A DNA stretch of 64,000 nt from Thermoanaerobaculia bacterium (GTDB lineage Bacteria > Acidobacteriota > Thermoanaerobaculia > Multivoradales > Multivoraceae), in assembly GCA_022822365.1 (NCBI GenBank), contig JAJEBV010000021.1, positions 62,001-126,000 on the forward strand, written 5' to 3'. The position numbers and the translations under genes are program-made. Below are positions 52,428 to 61,312 of this stretch, in pieces. Under the pieces are notes generated by a model, which did no database searches, was not told the DNA's origin, and saw nothing but the letters and a program-made list of their open reading frames with translations. Every line of letters starts with the position of its first letter. Position 1 is the stretch's first letter.

Positions 52428-54206
52428 TCAGTCGGCGTCGCCGGGCGCGTCTCCACGCGACGCGCTGGCGCCGCCGCCTCGCCGCGGGTCCGCCACGCCG
52501 AGCAGGCTCGACCCCTCCACCAGGATGGCCGACACGTCGCCGCTCAGGCCGCGTTCGAACAGCTCGTGGCCTCTGGCCGCCAGACCGTCGAGCGTCTCCG
52601 CGGCAAGACCGCCCTCCTCGTAGAAGACCTGGTCCGGCCACGCCTGGTGATGAACCCTGGGGCTCTCGACCGCCCGCTGCAGGCCCATCCCGTGGTCGAT
52701 CACGTTCGAGACGACGTGGTAGACGGTCGTGATGATCGTCGGTCCCCCCGGCGTGCCAACGACCATCTTCAGCGCGCCCTCCGGGTCGAGCACGATGCTC
52801 GGAGTCATCGACGACAGCATCCGTTTGCCGGGGACGATGGCGTTGTTCTCGCCCTCGACCAGGCCGAACTGGTTCGGTTGACCGGGTGAGGCGGCGAAGT
52901 CGTCCATCTCGTTGTTCAGCAGGAAGCCGGCGCCGGTGACCGTGACCGCGTTGCCGAAGCCGCTGTTGATCGTCGTCGTCACGGATGCCGCGTTGCCCCA
53001 GCGGTCGACGACGGAGTAGTGCGTCGTTTCGGTGCTCTCGGCCGGCGGCGCCACTTCCACCGGCGGCAGGGGCGTAGCCCGTTCGGGATCGATCCGCTCC
53101 CGCAGCGCGTCGGCGTACTCCTGCGATTCGAACTGGCCGCGCGGCACGTCGACGAAGTCCGGATCGCCGAGCAGCGTGTTGCGGTCGCGAAACGCCAGCC
53201 GCATCGTCTCGGCCTCGAGATGAATCAGGTCGGCGCTGCCGAAGGGCGGCAGCGGTTCCCACCCCTCGAGGACGTTCAGGATCAGGCCCAGGGTGAGACC
53301 GCCCGACGACACCGGCGGCATCGAGTAGATCGTGTGGCCGCGATATCCGACCTCCACCGGGTCCCGCCAGACCGGCGCGTACTCCTCGAGGTCCTGGTGC
53401 GACATGAGACCGCCGCCCCGCTCCATCTCGGCGACGATCAGGTCGGCGACGGGGCCGCGGTAGAAGCCGTCCGGCCCCTGCTCCGCGATCGCCGTCAGCG
53501 TCGCGGCGAGGTCGGGTTGGGCCAGCATCGCGCCCGGCGCCGGCGCCTCGCCGTCGACCAGAAACTGCATGGCGCTCGCGGGGAACCGGTTCAGCCTCGG
53601 CGCCGCCGATTCGAGGCTCCGCGACCGCACCTCGTCGACCTCGTGGCCGCGCGCCAGCTCGATCGCCGGCGCCACCAGGTCGCCCCAGGGCAGGGTGCCG
53701 TGCTCCCGGTGCATCTCCCACAGCCCGGCCACCGAGCCCGGAACGCCAGCCGCGAGGTGGCCGATCACCGCGCTCTCGGCGACCTTGCCGTCGGCGTCCA
53801 CGAACATGTCCCGGGTGGCCGCGGCCGGCGCCTTCTCGCGGTAGTCGAGCGCGCGAACCTCGCCGTCGTTCGATCGATAGACCAGGAAGCCGCCGCCGCC
53901 GATGTTGCCTGCCGCCGGCAGGACCGCGGCGAGAGCGAAACCGACCGCAACGGCCGCGTCGATCGCGTTGCCGCCCCGTTCCAGGATCGCGGCGCCGGCG
54001 TCGGAGGCGAGTCCGTGGCCGCTGACGACCATTCCGGCCTCGCCCCGGGCTACATCCGCGGTGCCGTAGAGCGGCCAGGAAGCCTCCGTATCCGGCGCGG
54101 CATCCGGCCCCCCGCAAGCCGATCCCAGCAGCAGGAGAGGCACGAGCAGCCAACTCACCGCGCGGGGGACCCGCGGGCGCCAGGCGGTGGTCGCGGGCCG
54201 GCTCAT
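52428..54206 (-). CDS. ggt: Gamma-glutamyltransferase/glutathione hydrolase, lipoprotein
   Basis: A 592-residue Ntn-hydrolase that cleaves gamma-glutamyl bonds of glutathione and related peptides. The lipoprotein signal LLVPLLLLGSACGG has a lipobox Cys. Family motifs are GNAIDAAVAVGFALAAVLP, GNIGGGGFLVYR, and the autocleavage and nucleophile Thr in ESTETTHYSVVDRWGNA. PGKRMLSSMTPSIVLD and VVGTPGGPTIITTVYHVV follow. I use ATG 54206; the longer frame overlaps the divergent ligase gene. The MFS/receptor gene follows after 69 bp. Confidence 0.92.
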   Translation of the reverse strand: MSRPATTAWRPRVPRAVSWLLVPLLLLGSACGGPDAAPDTEASWPLYGTADVARGEAGMVVSGHGLASDAGAAILERGGNAIDAAVAVGFALAAVLPAAGNIGGGGFLVYRSNDGEVRALDYREKAPAAATRDMFVDADGKVAESAVIGHLAAGVPGSVAGLWEMHREHGTLPWGDLVAPAIELARGHEVDEVRSRSLESAAPRLNRFPASAMQFLVDGEAPAPGAMLAQPDLAATLTAIAEQGPDGFYRGPVADLIVAEMERGGGLMSHQDLEEYAPVWRDPVEVGYRGHTIYSMPPVSSGGLTLGLILNVLEGWEPLPPFGSADLIHLEAETMRLAFRDRNTLLGDPDFVDVPRGQFESQEYADALRERIDPERATPLPPVEVAPPAESTETTHYSVVDRWGNAASVTTTINSGFGNAVTVTGAGFLLNNEMDDFAASPGQPNQFGLVEGENNAIVPGKRMLSSMTPSIVLDPEGALKMVVGTPGGPTIITTVYHVVSNVIDHGMGLQRAVESPRVHHQAWPDQVFYEEGGLAAETLDGLAARGHELFERGLSGDVSAILVEGSSLLGVADPRRGGGASASRGDAPGDAD

Positions 54207-54307
54207 GGCGGCGTTCACGGTATCAGAGCACCCCGCGTCGACGGGTGTGCGCGCGCGGCCGGAGGGGAGGGATACGCTTGTCGCGTTTCCCACCCAGGAG
54301 CGCACTC

Positions 54308-55417
54308 ATGAAGACGAGCCTCCCCGAGCTGACGATCGGGATCGAAGAGGAGTACCAGATCATCGATCCCGAAACCCGGGAGTTGAAGCCCTTCATCCAG
54401 AAGTTCCTGGAGCAGGGCCAGATCGTGCTCCAGGAGCAGATCAAGGCGGAGCAGTTGCAGTGCCAGGTCGAGGTCGGCAGCGAGGTCTGCCGCTCGATCG
54501 ACGAGGCCCGTCACGAGCTCATCCGTCTCCGCCGGTCGATCGCTCACCTGGCCTCGAGAAACGGCCTCCGCATCGCGGCCGCCAGCACCCATCCGTTCTC
54601 CTCGTGGCAGGAGCAGGACGTCACGGAGGCGCAGCGTTACATCAAGCTGCAGGAGAACTTCGGCGACGTGGCCCGGCGCATGCTGATCTTCGGCATGCAC
54701 GTCCACATCGGCGTGCCGGACGAGGCGCTGCGCATCGACGTGATGGACCAGTCGCTCTACTTCCTGCCCCACCTGCTGGCCCTGTCCACCAGCTCGCCGC
54801 TCTGGCAGGGGCGGGACACCGGGCTCAAGTCCTACCGCTCGGTGGTCTTCGAGAGCCTTCCCCGCACCGGTCTGCCGCCGTCGCTGCGGTCCTACGCCGA
54901 GTACGAGCGTCTCGTGAAAGTCCTGGTTCAGACGAAGTGCATCGAGGAGCCGACGCAGATCTGGTGGGACGTGCGGCCGCACCCGAAGTTTCCGACGATC
55001 GAGTTCCGGGTGTTCGACGTCTGCACGAAGATCGACGAAGCGCTCTGCCTGACCGCCCTGCTGATGGCGATCGTCGGCAAGCTGATCCGCCTCCGCCACA
55101 ACAACCAGGCCTGGCGCCGCTACCCCCGCCACCTCCTCTACGAGAACAAGTGGCGCGCGATCCGCTACGGCATCGACGGCAAGCTGATCGACTTCGGCAA
55201 AGGCGAGGAGGTGCCGCTCCGCTTCCTCACGCTGGAACTCCTCGACTTCGTCGACGACGTGCTCGACGAACTCGGCGTCCGCAAGGAAGCCGAGTACGTC
55301 CACACGATTCTCGCCGACGGCACCAGCGCGGACCGCCAGTTGAAGCGAGCCGAAGGAGGCGATCTGAACGCCGTCGTCGACGGCCTCATCGAAGAGACCC
55401 GCGAAGGCTGCGACTGA
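54308..55417 (+). CDS. YbdK-type carboxylate-amine ligase (glutamate-cysteine ligase 2 family)
   Basis: A 369-residue ATP-dependent ligase related to glutamate-cysteine ligase. LTIGIEEEYQIIDPETREL is the N-terminal signature, followed by VEVGSEVCRSIDEAR, GMHVHIGVPDEALRI, and PTIEFRVFDVCTKIDEAL. AGGAG lies upstream of ATG 54308. YbdK members have weak glutamate-cysteine ligase activity and their true substrate is usually unknown. It is divergent from gamma-glutamyltransferase, which may hint at gamma-glutamyl metabolism. Its 3' end overlaps the convergent VanZ-like gene by 32 bp. Confidence 0.9.
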   Translation: MKTSLPELTIGIEEEYQIIDPETRELKPFIQKFLEQGQIVLQEQIKAEQLQCQVEVGSEVCRSIDEARHELIRLRRSIAHLASRNGLRIAAASTHPFSSWQEQDVTEAQRYIKLQENFGDVARRMLIFGMHVHIGVPDEALRIDVMDQSLYFLPHLLALSTSSPLWQGRDTGLKSYRSVVFESLPRTGLPPSLRSYAEYERLVKVLVQTKCIEEPTQIWWDVRPHPKFPTIEFRVFDVCTKIDEALCLTALLMAIVGKLIRLRHNNQAWRRYPRHLLYENKWRAIRYGIDGKLIDFGKGEEVPLRFLTLELLDFVDDVLDELGVRKEAEYVHTILADGTSADRQLKRAEGGDLNAVVDGLIEETREGCD

Positions 55418-56507
55418 TCGCCGCGACGGGCAGGAGAATCGAAACCGCAGCGAGCAGCCACGGCAGGTAGCTCGGCCAGATCCAGATCCTGTTGCCGCCG
55501 GCCGGGCTTGTGTAGGTCGGGACGGGGACGGCGCCTTCCTGCTGGAGGCGTTGGACCCGATCCGGCGGGAAGGCGTGGCGCAGGTCGCCCTCGGGATTCC
55601 GGACTTCTTCGACCACGGCCGCGTAGTAGCGGTTGAGGATCGCCTCTTCGGCTGAGGCGGTGGCCCAGTCTTCGGCGTCGAAGGCCTCGTTGCGGGTCTG
55701 GACGTGCCAGGCGGCCTCGGACAGGAAGTGGTCTTCGATGTGCCAGGGCTGGAGGACCATCGGCGGCTGTTCTGTGGCCCAGCGGCCGCGGCGGCTCTCG
55801 TTGAGACGCTCCAGACGCTCGGCGCTGTAGTAGCTGCGGAAGCTGCCGAGTTCCGGGTCGACGATTCGGTGGCCGAGGTTCGTCAGGTCGACGAGGCCGG
55901 CCGACGCAGCGACGAGGACGATCCACAGCGCGGCGATCGTCCGGCGTTCCGCGGGGTCGGGCGCCCGGGTGTCGAATCCGAACAGGCCCACGCCAAAGAC
56001 GACGCCGCAGCCGGCTGCCGACGAGTTCAGCAGGCAGTCGTAGAAGTCGCCGGCGCGGACCCAGACCAGCCACTGGATGAACTCGTCGGCGATCCCGACG
56101 AGCGAGGTCAGGACGGCGGCCGAGAACGCGGCGGCGATCGCCGACCGGCCGCCGCGCAGGAACGCCCGGTAGAGCAAGAGCGCGACGAGCCCGTAGAGGA
56201 CCAGGTGCATCCGTTCCAGGGCCGACTCTTCCGGGCGGCCCCGGGCCAGGGCGGTCGCCTGGACCACCGCCCAGAGCGCTCCGGCCGCGAGCGCGGCGTA
56301 GTTGTTCCATCGGAGCCGCCGCGAGGAGCGGACGATCCAGACCACGAACGCCGCCGCGGCGCCCCAGAACAGGATCGTCGGCACGATGACCAGGAGCGAA
56401 CGGTCCACGTCCTCCTGGATCCAGCGGGTCAGGCGGCCCAGGAAGGGCGCCGAGCCGACGATCCAGAGAGCAAGGAGACTCGGTGCGATGAAGCCGGTCC
56501 GTCGCAT
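55386..56507 (-). CDS. VanZ-like membrane protein with C-terminal extension
   Basis: A 373-residue membrane protein. Four to five helices in the first half include a VanZ-like core: MHLVLYGLVALLLYRAFL, VGIADEFIQWLVWVRAGD and DFYDCLLNSSAAGCGVVFG. A roughly 130-residue hydrophilic segment follows, then a final helix near the C-terminus (SYLPWLLAAVSILLPVAAI). VanZ-like domains are linked to envelope and antibiotic phenotypes, but their biochemistry is unclear. Its start is 56 bp from the divergent sterol methyltransferase gene. Confidence 0.72.
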   Translation of the reverse strand: MRRTGFIAPSLLALWIVGSAPFLGRLTRWIQEDVDRSLLVIVPTILFWGAAAAFVVWIVRSSRRLRWNNYAALAAGALWAVVQATALARGRPEESALERMHLVLYGLVALLLYRAFLRGGRSAIAAAFSAAVLTSLVGIADEFIQWLVWVRAGDFYDCLLNSSAAGCGVVFGVGLFGFDTRAPDPAERRTIAALWIVLVAASAGLVDLTNLGHRIVDPELGSFRSYYSAERLERLNESRRGRWATEQPPMVLQPWHIEDHFLSEAAWHVQTRNEAFDAEDWATASAEEAILNRYYAAVVEEVRNPEGDLRHAFPPDRVQRLQQEGAVPVPTYTSPAGGNRIWIWPSYLPWLLAAVSILLPVAAISRSLRGSLR

Positions 56508-56563
56508 GGGCTTGGGCGGCACACGGCTATCATGAACCAACGAGAGAGTTGAAGGGAGTCCCC

Positions 56564-57646
56564 ATGGCCGAACCTGCATATCGTTCCGCTCAACCGGTCG
56601 ACGAGGTTTCGACTCGGCCGCCGGTCGAGGCGAACAGCGGCGGCAGCCTGCGGGAAGCGCTCGACGACTTCCTGGAAATCAAGGAGTTCGTAGCGGCTCA
56701 GGAGGACGGGGACCGCGCCCTGCGCGAGCAACCCGCGATGGTGAGTCGCTTCTACGACGTCGTCACGCGGTTCTACGAGTACGGCTGGGGCCAGTCCTTC
56801 CACTTCGCGCCACGCCGGTCCGGCGAAGGTCTCCACGCCGCGCAGCGCCGCCAGGAGGCCGGCGTGGCCAAACTCCTCCAGCTCGGGCCAGGCGTGAAGG
56901 TCGCGGATCTCGGATGCGGCGTCGGCGGGCCGCTCGTCAACATCGCGAAGACGACTGGCGCGAACGTCACGGGCCTGAATCTGAACGCGCACCAGATTTC
57001 GAGAGCCGAGCGCGCGGTACGCAAAGCGGGGCTTCAGGAAACCTGCGGCTTTCTGCTGGCGAACTTCATGGACGTACCTCTGGAAGATGGTCACTTCGAC
57101 GCCGCCTACTCGTACGAAGCAATCTGCCACGCGCCCCACAAGGACCGCTGCTTCCGGGAGTTCCATCGGCTGCTCAGGCCAGGAGGCGAGGTCGCCCTGA
57201 CCGAGTGGTGCCTCACGGAGCGCTTCGATGGACAGGACCCGGTCCATCGCGACATCCGCGACCGGATCGAACTGACGAACGCCGTGCCGAACCTGCTGAC
57301 GACTACCAGGCAGGTCGACGCGATGCAGGAAGCCGGTTTCGAGGTCCTTTCGGTGAGGGATCAGGCCCTCGAGAGCGACCCGGGGTGGCCGTGGTACCGG
57401 TCGCTGCAGGGACGGGACTTCTCCCTGGCCTCGCTTGCCCGGGTTCCCGCCGGCCGCTCCCTCACAGCCGCCGTTACCGGGCTGCTGGAGCGGCTTCGCA
57501 TCGCCCCGTCCGGTACCGGCGAAGCGGCCCGTCTCCTGAATGTGGCAGCCGACGCGCTGGTCGAGGCCGGCGAGGCCGGCATCTTCACTCCCTGCTTCCT
57601 CGTCCACGCGCGCAAGCCGGGCGGCGACGCGTCAAGTCCTTCGTAG
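56564..57646 (+). CDS. Sterol C-24 methyltransferase homologue (Erg6/SMT family)
   Basis: A 360-residue SAM-dependent methyltransferase. The sterol methyltransferase region I motif is present as FYEYGWGQSFHF (residues 70-81). Motif I is VADLGCGVGGPLVNIAKTTG with Asp115. YSYEAICHAPHKDRCF and HRLLRPGGEVALTEW match Erg6 regions II and III, and the C-terminal TPCFLVHARKP matches the Erg6 end. In eukaryotes this enzyme adds a methyl to C-24 of the sterol side chain. The ATG at 56564 has AAGGGAG upstream; a TTG at 56549 is less likely. The Rieske oxygenase gene follows after 18 nt. Bacterial homologues are rare. Confidence 0.9.
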   Translation: MAEPAYRSAQPVDEVSTRPPVEANSGGSLREALDDFLEIKEFVAAQEDGDRALREQPAMVSRFYDVVTRFYEYGWGQSFHFAPRRSGEGLHAAQRRQEAGVAKLLQLGPGVKVADLGCGVGGPLVNIAKTTGANVTGLNLNAHQISRAERAVRKAGLQETCGFLLANFMDVPLEDGHFDAAYSYEAICHAPHKDRCFREFHRLLRPGGEVALTEWCLTERFDGQDPVHRDIRDRIELTNAVPNLLTTTRQVDAMQEAGFEVLSVRDQALESDPGWPWYRSLQGRDFSLASLARVPAGRSLTAAVTGLLERLRIAPSGTGEAARLLNVAADALVEAGEAGIFTPCFLVHARKPGGDASSPS

Positions 57647-57664
57647 CGACTTCGAGGGGCTCCA

Positions 57665-58810
57665 ATGGGCTCAGGGACTCGCCGTTCGACTCACCGCGAA
57701 CCGCCGACATCGGACGACGCGCGTCTCGCCAGCTATCCCCACCCCTACCCGGACGGCTGGTACCGGCTGATGACTTCGAAGTCACTAAGGCCGGGACAGG
57801 TCCGCTACCTCGAGTGTCTCGGCCGCGCGGTGGTCGTCTGGCGAAGCGAAGATGGCGAAGACGTACACGCCATGCAGGCGTTCTGCCCCCACCTGGGCGC
57901 CAACCTCCGGCATGGCCGCGTCCGCGAGAACCGCATCGAGTGTCCCTTCCACAACTGGCAGTTCACGGGGGACGGACGGCCGGCCTGCGTGCCCTACAGC
58001 GACACGGCGCCGACCCGCGTCGCGGCCGAGAGCTTCCCGGTACAGGACGTGCATGGGCAGATCTTCATGTATCACCGCAGCGACGGCGCCAGGCAGCAGG
58101 CCGGCGACGAAGTGCCGTACCCGGTTCCCCGCATCCCGGAAGTCGACGATGGCAGCTTCGCCTACCGCGGGCACTACGATGCCGGCCGCGTACAGATGCA
58201 CATCATCGAGTTCGTCGAGAACGCCGCCGACTTTGCCCACTTCATGTACATCCATGAGCAGATGAACCTTCCGTGGACCGGGATTCCGGTGCCCGGCATC
58301 AAGATCGAACACACGCCCGGCGTGGAGTTCCCCGAGGACCGGCCGTGGACGATGGACTTCCTCGACGAGGCCGTGCTCAAGTTCCGTGGCCGTCCTCTCG
58401 AGCGGACACGGACAAAGGCGCGGGCCACGTTCACGGGCGCGGCCAGCATCGTGAACTTCAGGTTCTTCATTCCCGACGCCGGAGAGATCGACCTGTGCCA
58501 GACGCACCTGCCGGTCGGGCCGCTCGAGCAACAGGTCGACTTTCACTGGTTCGCCGATCGAACGCTCTCGCGCCTTCTGGTCTGGTACGTCGTCGGGAAC
58601 TGGATCGCCCAGTGGCGCCACGACATCGAGATCTGGGAGAACAAGGCCTACATCGAGCACCCGACGCTCTGCCGCGACGACGGGCCCGTCGTTCGGATGC
58701 GGCGCTGGTACCGGCAGTTCCTCCCGGACGCGCAGCCGGCGGCGGGGTCGCCGCCGGAAGCGCCGCCCGAACGGGCCGAACGCAGGCTGGTCGGAGTGGC
58801 GTCCAACTGA
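57665..58810 (+). CDS. Rieske non-haem iron oxygenase, Neverland/DAF-36 (cholesterol 7-desaturase)-like
   Basis: A 381-residue Rieske oxygenase. The 2Fe-2S site is CPHLGANLRHG (Cys74, His76) and CPFHNW (Cys93, His96). The mononuclear iron site is ENAADFAHFMYIHEQM (Asn186, Asp189, His192, His197) with a late acidic residue in RHDIEIWENKAY (Asp320). YPDGWYRLMTSKSLRPG at the start and RRWYRQFLPD at the end are characteristic of the DAF-36/Neverland and KshA branch, which act on steroid rings. A hydrophobic helix LLVWYVVGNWIAQW may associate with membranes. It sits 18 nt after the sterol methyltransferase. The reductase partner is not in the window. Confidence 0.85.
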   Translation: MGSGTRRSTHREPPTSDDARLASYPHPYPDGWYRLMTSKSLRPGQVRYLECLGRAVVVWRSEDGEDVHAMQAFCPHLGANLRHGRVRENRIECPFHNWQFTGDGRPACVPYSDTAPTRVAAESFPVQDVHGQIFMYHRSDGARQQAGDEVPYPVPRIPEVDDGSFAYRGHYDAGRVQMHIIEFVENAADFAHFMYIHEQMNLPWTGIPVPGIKIEHTPGVEFPEDRPWTMDFLDEAVLKFRGRPLERTRTKARATFTGAASIVNFRFFIPDAGEIDLCQTHLPVGPLEQQVDFHWFADRTLSRLLVWYVVGNWIAQWRHDIEIWENKAYIEHPTLCRDDGPVVRMRRWYRQFLPDAQPAAGSPPEAPPERAERRLVGVASN

Positions 58811-58812
58811 AC

Positions 58813-59937
58813 GTGCCACGTTCCCTCACATGGGCCTGCGTCCTGCTGGCCGCACTGGCCGCGCCGGCGCCGGCAGCCGACACGGAGTCGAACCCCGTCG
58901 TCCGCATCGAGCGCTGGATCGAGGGCGGCGCCCGGGTCGACTGGTCCCGTCAGGGCGAGTGGCTGGCGTACGACAAGGCGGGCGAGGACGGCCGGTACGA
59001 CGTCTACGTGACGTCCACCGACCGGCTCGCGGAACGCTGCCTGACCTGCGACATGTACGCCCTGCGCAAGGACAACGCCCTCAATCCGGTGTGGCATCCG
59101 TCCGGGGAACGGCTGGTCGTGCAGGTCCAGAGCCGGCCGAAGCGGCTCAAGTTCGTCGCCGACCCCCTGCAGCTCCTGACCGCCGACCGAGCGGTGCACA
59201 GCGAGCTCTACCTCATCGACAGGAAGGGTACGGACTTCGCCCTCCTGACCCGGTTCGGCGACAACGGCACCGCGGCGCTCGACCCCCATTTCTCGTACGA
59301 CGGTGCGCGGCTGCTGTGGAGTGAACGGACGAAGGCCCGCAAGGGCCATTACGGCGCCTGGCAGTTGCGAAGCGCCGAGCTGCGCATCAACCGCGCCGGC
59401 ATCCCGAGGCTGCGGAAGATCCGGTCCTACGCCCCGCCGGTCGACGCCCTGATCGTCCCCCAGGGCTACACCCCTGACGACCAGGGCGCCCTGGTCGCGG
59501 CGAACTTCGAGCCGGAGCAGTCACCCGACACGCTCGACCTCTACCGGCTGCGCTTCGATGGCGGCGAGCCCGAGCGCCTCACCCACTCCCGCGGCGGCGC
59601 CGAGGAATACGCCCGCCTGGCGCCGACCGGCCGCCACGTCGCCTACACGTCGAACGCCGAGATCCGCGGCACCGAACCCGACCAGACGGTGCCGCCGACC
59701 GCCCGCCGCGAACTCTGGCTGATGGACGCCGACGGCTCGAACAAGCGGCGGCTGACCTACTTCAACGACCCGACCTCGGACCACAGCCTGGGCCACACCT
59801 ATGTCGGCGACCTGACCTGGAGCCCGCGCGGTGACCAGATTGCCGTCCACGTGCTCTGGGGCTCCCGAAACGGCGACCGGCCGCGGGAGGCGGTGTACCG
59901 TATCGACCTCGACCCGTCGTTCCGGCGCCAGGTCTGA
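58813..59937 (+). CDS. Exported WD40/PD40-like beta-propeller protein
   Basis: A 374-residue protein that I start at GTG 58813, two bases after the oxygenase stop. The signal peptide is LTWACVLLAALAAPAPAADT. TolB-like propeller blades are visible: VDWSRQGEWLAYDKAG, NPVWHPSGERLVVQVQS, DPHFSYDGARLLWSE and DLTWSPRGDQIAVHV, plus ELWLMDADGSNKRRLTYF. Such exported propellers bind proteins or ligands. It lies between the sterol genes and the amidohydrolases, and its start suggests it is read with both. Confidence 0.78.
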   Translation: MPRSLTWACVLLAALAAPAPAADTESNPVVRIERWIEGGARVDWSRQGEWLAYDKAGEDGRYDVYVTSTDRLAERCLTCDMYALRKDNALNPVWHPSGERLVVQVQSRPKRLKFVADPLQLLTADRAVHSELYLIDRKGTDFALLTRFGDNGTAALDPHFSYDGARLLWSERTKARKGHYGAWQLRSAELRINRAGIPRLRKIRSYAPPVDALIVPQGYTPDDQGALVAANFEPEQSPDTLDLYRLRFDGGEPERLTHSRGGAEEYARLAPTGRHVAYTSNAEIRGTEPDQTVPPTARRELWLMDADGSNKRRLTYFNDPTSDHSLGHTYVGDLTWSPRGDQIAVHVLWGSRNGDRPREAVYRIDLDPSFRRQV

Positions 59938-59956
59938 CCCAACTCGAGGAACCCGT

Positions 59957-61312
59957 ATGAGAAAACACCTGGCCACGTTCCTGTTCGCGGTTGCACTGCC
60001 GGTACTCCTTGCCGTCGTGCCCGCCGCGGCACAGGACGACCCCCACGTCTTCCGCGGCGCGCTGGTGCTGCCGATCAGCGGTCCGCCGATCGACGGCGGT
60101 ATCCTGGTGGTCCAGAACGGCAGGATCACGGCGGTCGGCGGACCCGACACGAGCACGCCCCGCGGCGCGGTCGAACACGACGTCAGCGGCAAGGTGCTGA
60201 TGCCCGGCCTCGTCGACACCCACTCCCACATCGGCTCGGTCTCCGGCGGAGATCGATCCGCGCCGCTCCACCCGGACGTACGCAATCTGGATTCGATCGA
60301 CGTCAGGTCGGACAGCATCTGGCGCGCCCGATCCGGCGGCATCACGACGGTGAACATCATGTCGGGCTCCGGCCATCTCATGTCCGGACAGACCGCCTAC
60401 GTCAAGCTCCGGGACGGCGCCCGCACGATCGAGGACTGGCTCTACTGCGACGATCCCCTGAACGGCATCTGCGGCGGCATGAAGATGGCGAACGGCACGA
60501 ACTCGATCGGCTCGCCGCCCTTCCCCGGCACCCGCGCCAAGTCCGCGGCCCTGATCCGCAACCTCTACCACGAGGCCGTGGAGTACCGCGAGAAGATGGC
60601 TGCCGCCGAGGCCGAGGCGGAAGAGAACGGCGAGGACGGCGGCGAGCCGGCGAAGCGCGATCTGCGCATGGAAGCGCTGGCCCAGGTGCTGGCTGGCGAC
60701 CGGATCGTCCAGCATCACACGCACCGCCACAACGACATCGCCACCGTCCTGCGGCTAAAGGAGGAGTTCGGGTTCCGGGTCGTCGTCCAGCACGGCACCG
60801 AGTCCTGGAAGGTCGCCGAGGAACTCGCCGCCGCCGATGTGCCCGTGTCCATCACCTGGATCGACGCGCCGGGAGGCAAGGAGGAGACGATCGACTGGAA
60901 CATGGAGATGGGCGCGATCCTGGAGCGCGCCGGCGTGGACGTGAGCTTCAACACGGACGACTCGGTGACCGATTCGCGCCTCCTCATGCGGGCCGCGGCG
61001 ATCGCGGTCCGCTACGGCATGTCGCGCGACAAGGCGATCGAGGGGCTGACTCTGGCGCCGGCGCGGGCGCTCGGCCTCGAGGACCGGATCGGCTCGCTCG
61101 AAGCCGGCAAGGACGCCGACTTCGTCATCCTCTCCGGCGATCCGCTCAGCGCCTACACGAAGGTCGAGCAGACCTGGGTCGAGGGGACGATGATCTACGA
61201 CCGGGCCAACCCCGACCACCGCAAGTACGCGGTCGGCGGCTACAAGGTCTACAACATGACCGCCCACGAAGACCACATGATCCAGCAGTTGCTCGAGGGA
61301 GAGACACGATGA
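59957..61312 (+). CDS. Secreted amidohydrolase with intact metal site
   Basis: A 451-residue exported amidohydrolase-superfamily enzyme with signal peptide ending VPAAAQDD. Metal ligands are in PGLVDTHSHIG (HxH), VQHHTHRHND, VVQHGTESW and FNTDDSVTD, the imidazolonepropionase-like pattern. An acidic, Ala/Glu-rich insertion lies near residue 215. GSLEAGKDADFVILSGDPL is the usual C-terminal strand. The ATG has GAGGAA upstream. It overlaps the next, degenerate paralogue by 4 nt. The substrate is unknown. Confidence 0.88.
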   Translation: MRKHLATFLFAVALPVLLAVVPAAAQDDPHVFRGALVLPISGPPIDGGILVVQNGRITAVGGPDTSTPRGAVEHDVSGKVLMPGLVDTHSHIGSVSGGDRSAPLHPDVRNLDSIDVRSDSIWRARSGGITTVNIMSGSGHLMSGQTAYVKLRDGARTIEDWLYCDDPLNGICGGMKMANGTNSIGSPPFPGTRAKSAALIRNLYHEAVEYREKMAAAEAEAEENGEDGGEPAKRDLRMEALAQVLAGDRIVQHHTHRHNDIATVLRLKEEFGFRVVVQHGTESWKVAEELAAADVPVSITWIDAPGGKEETIDWNMEMGAILERAGVDVSFNTDDSVTDSRLLMRAAAIAVRYGMSRDKAIEGLTLAPARALGLEDRIGSLEAGKDADFVILSGDPLSAYTKVEQTWVEGTMIYDRANPDHRKYAVGGYKVYNMTAHEDHMIQQLLEGETR

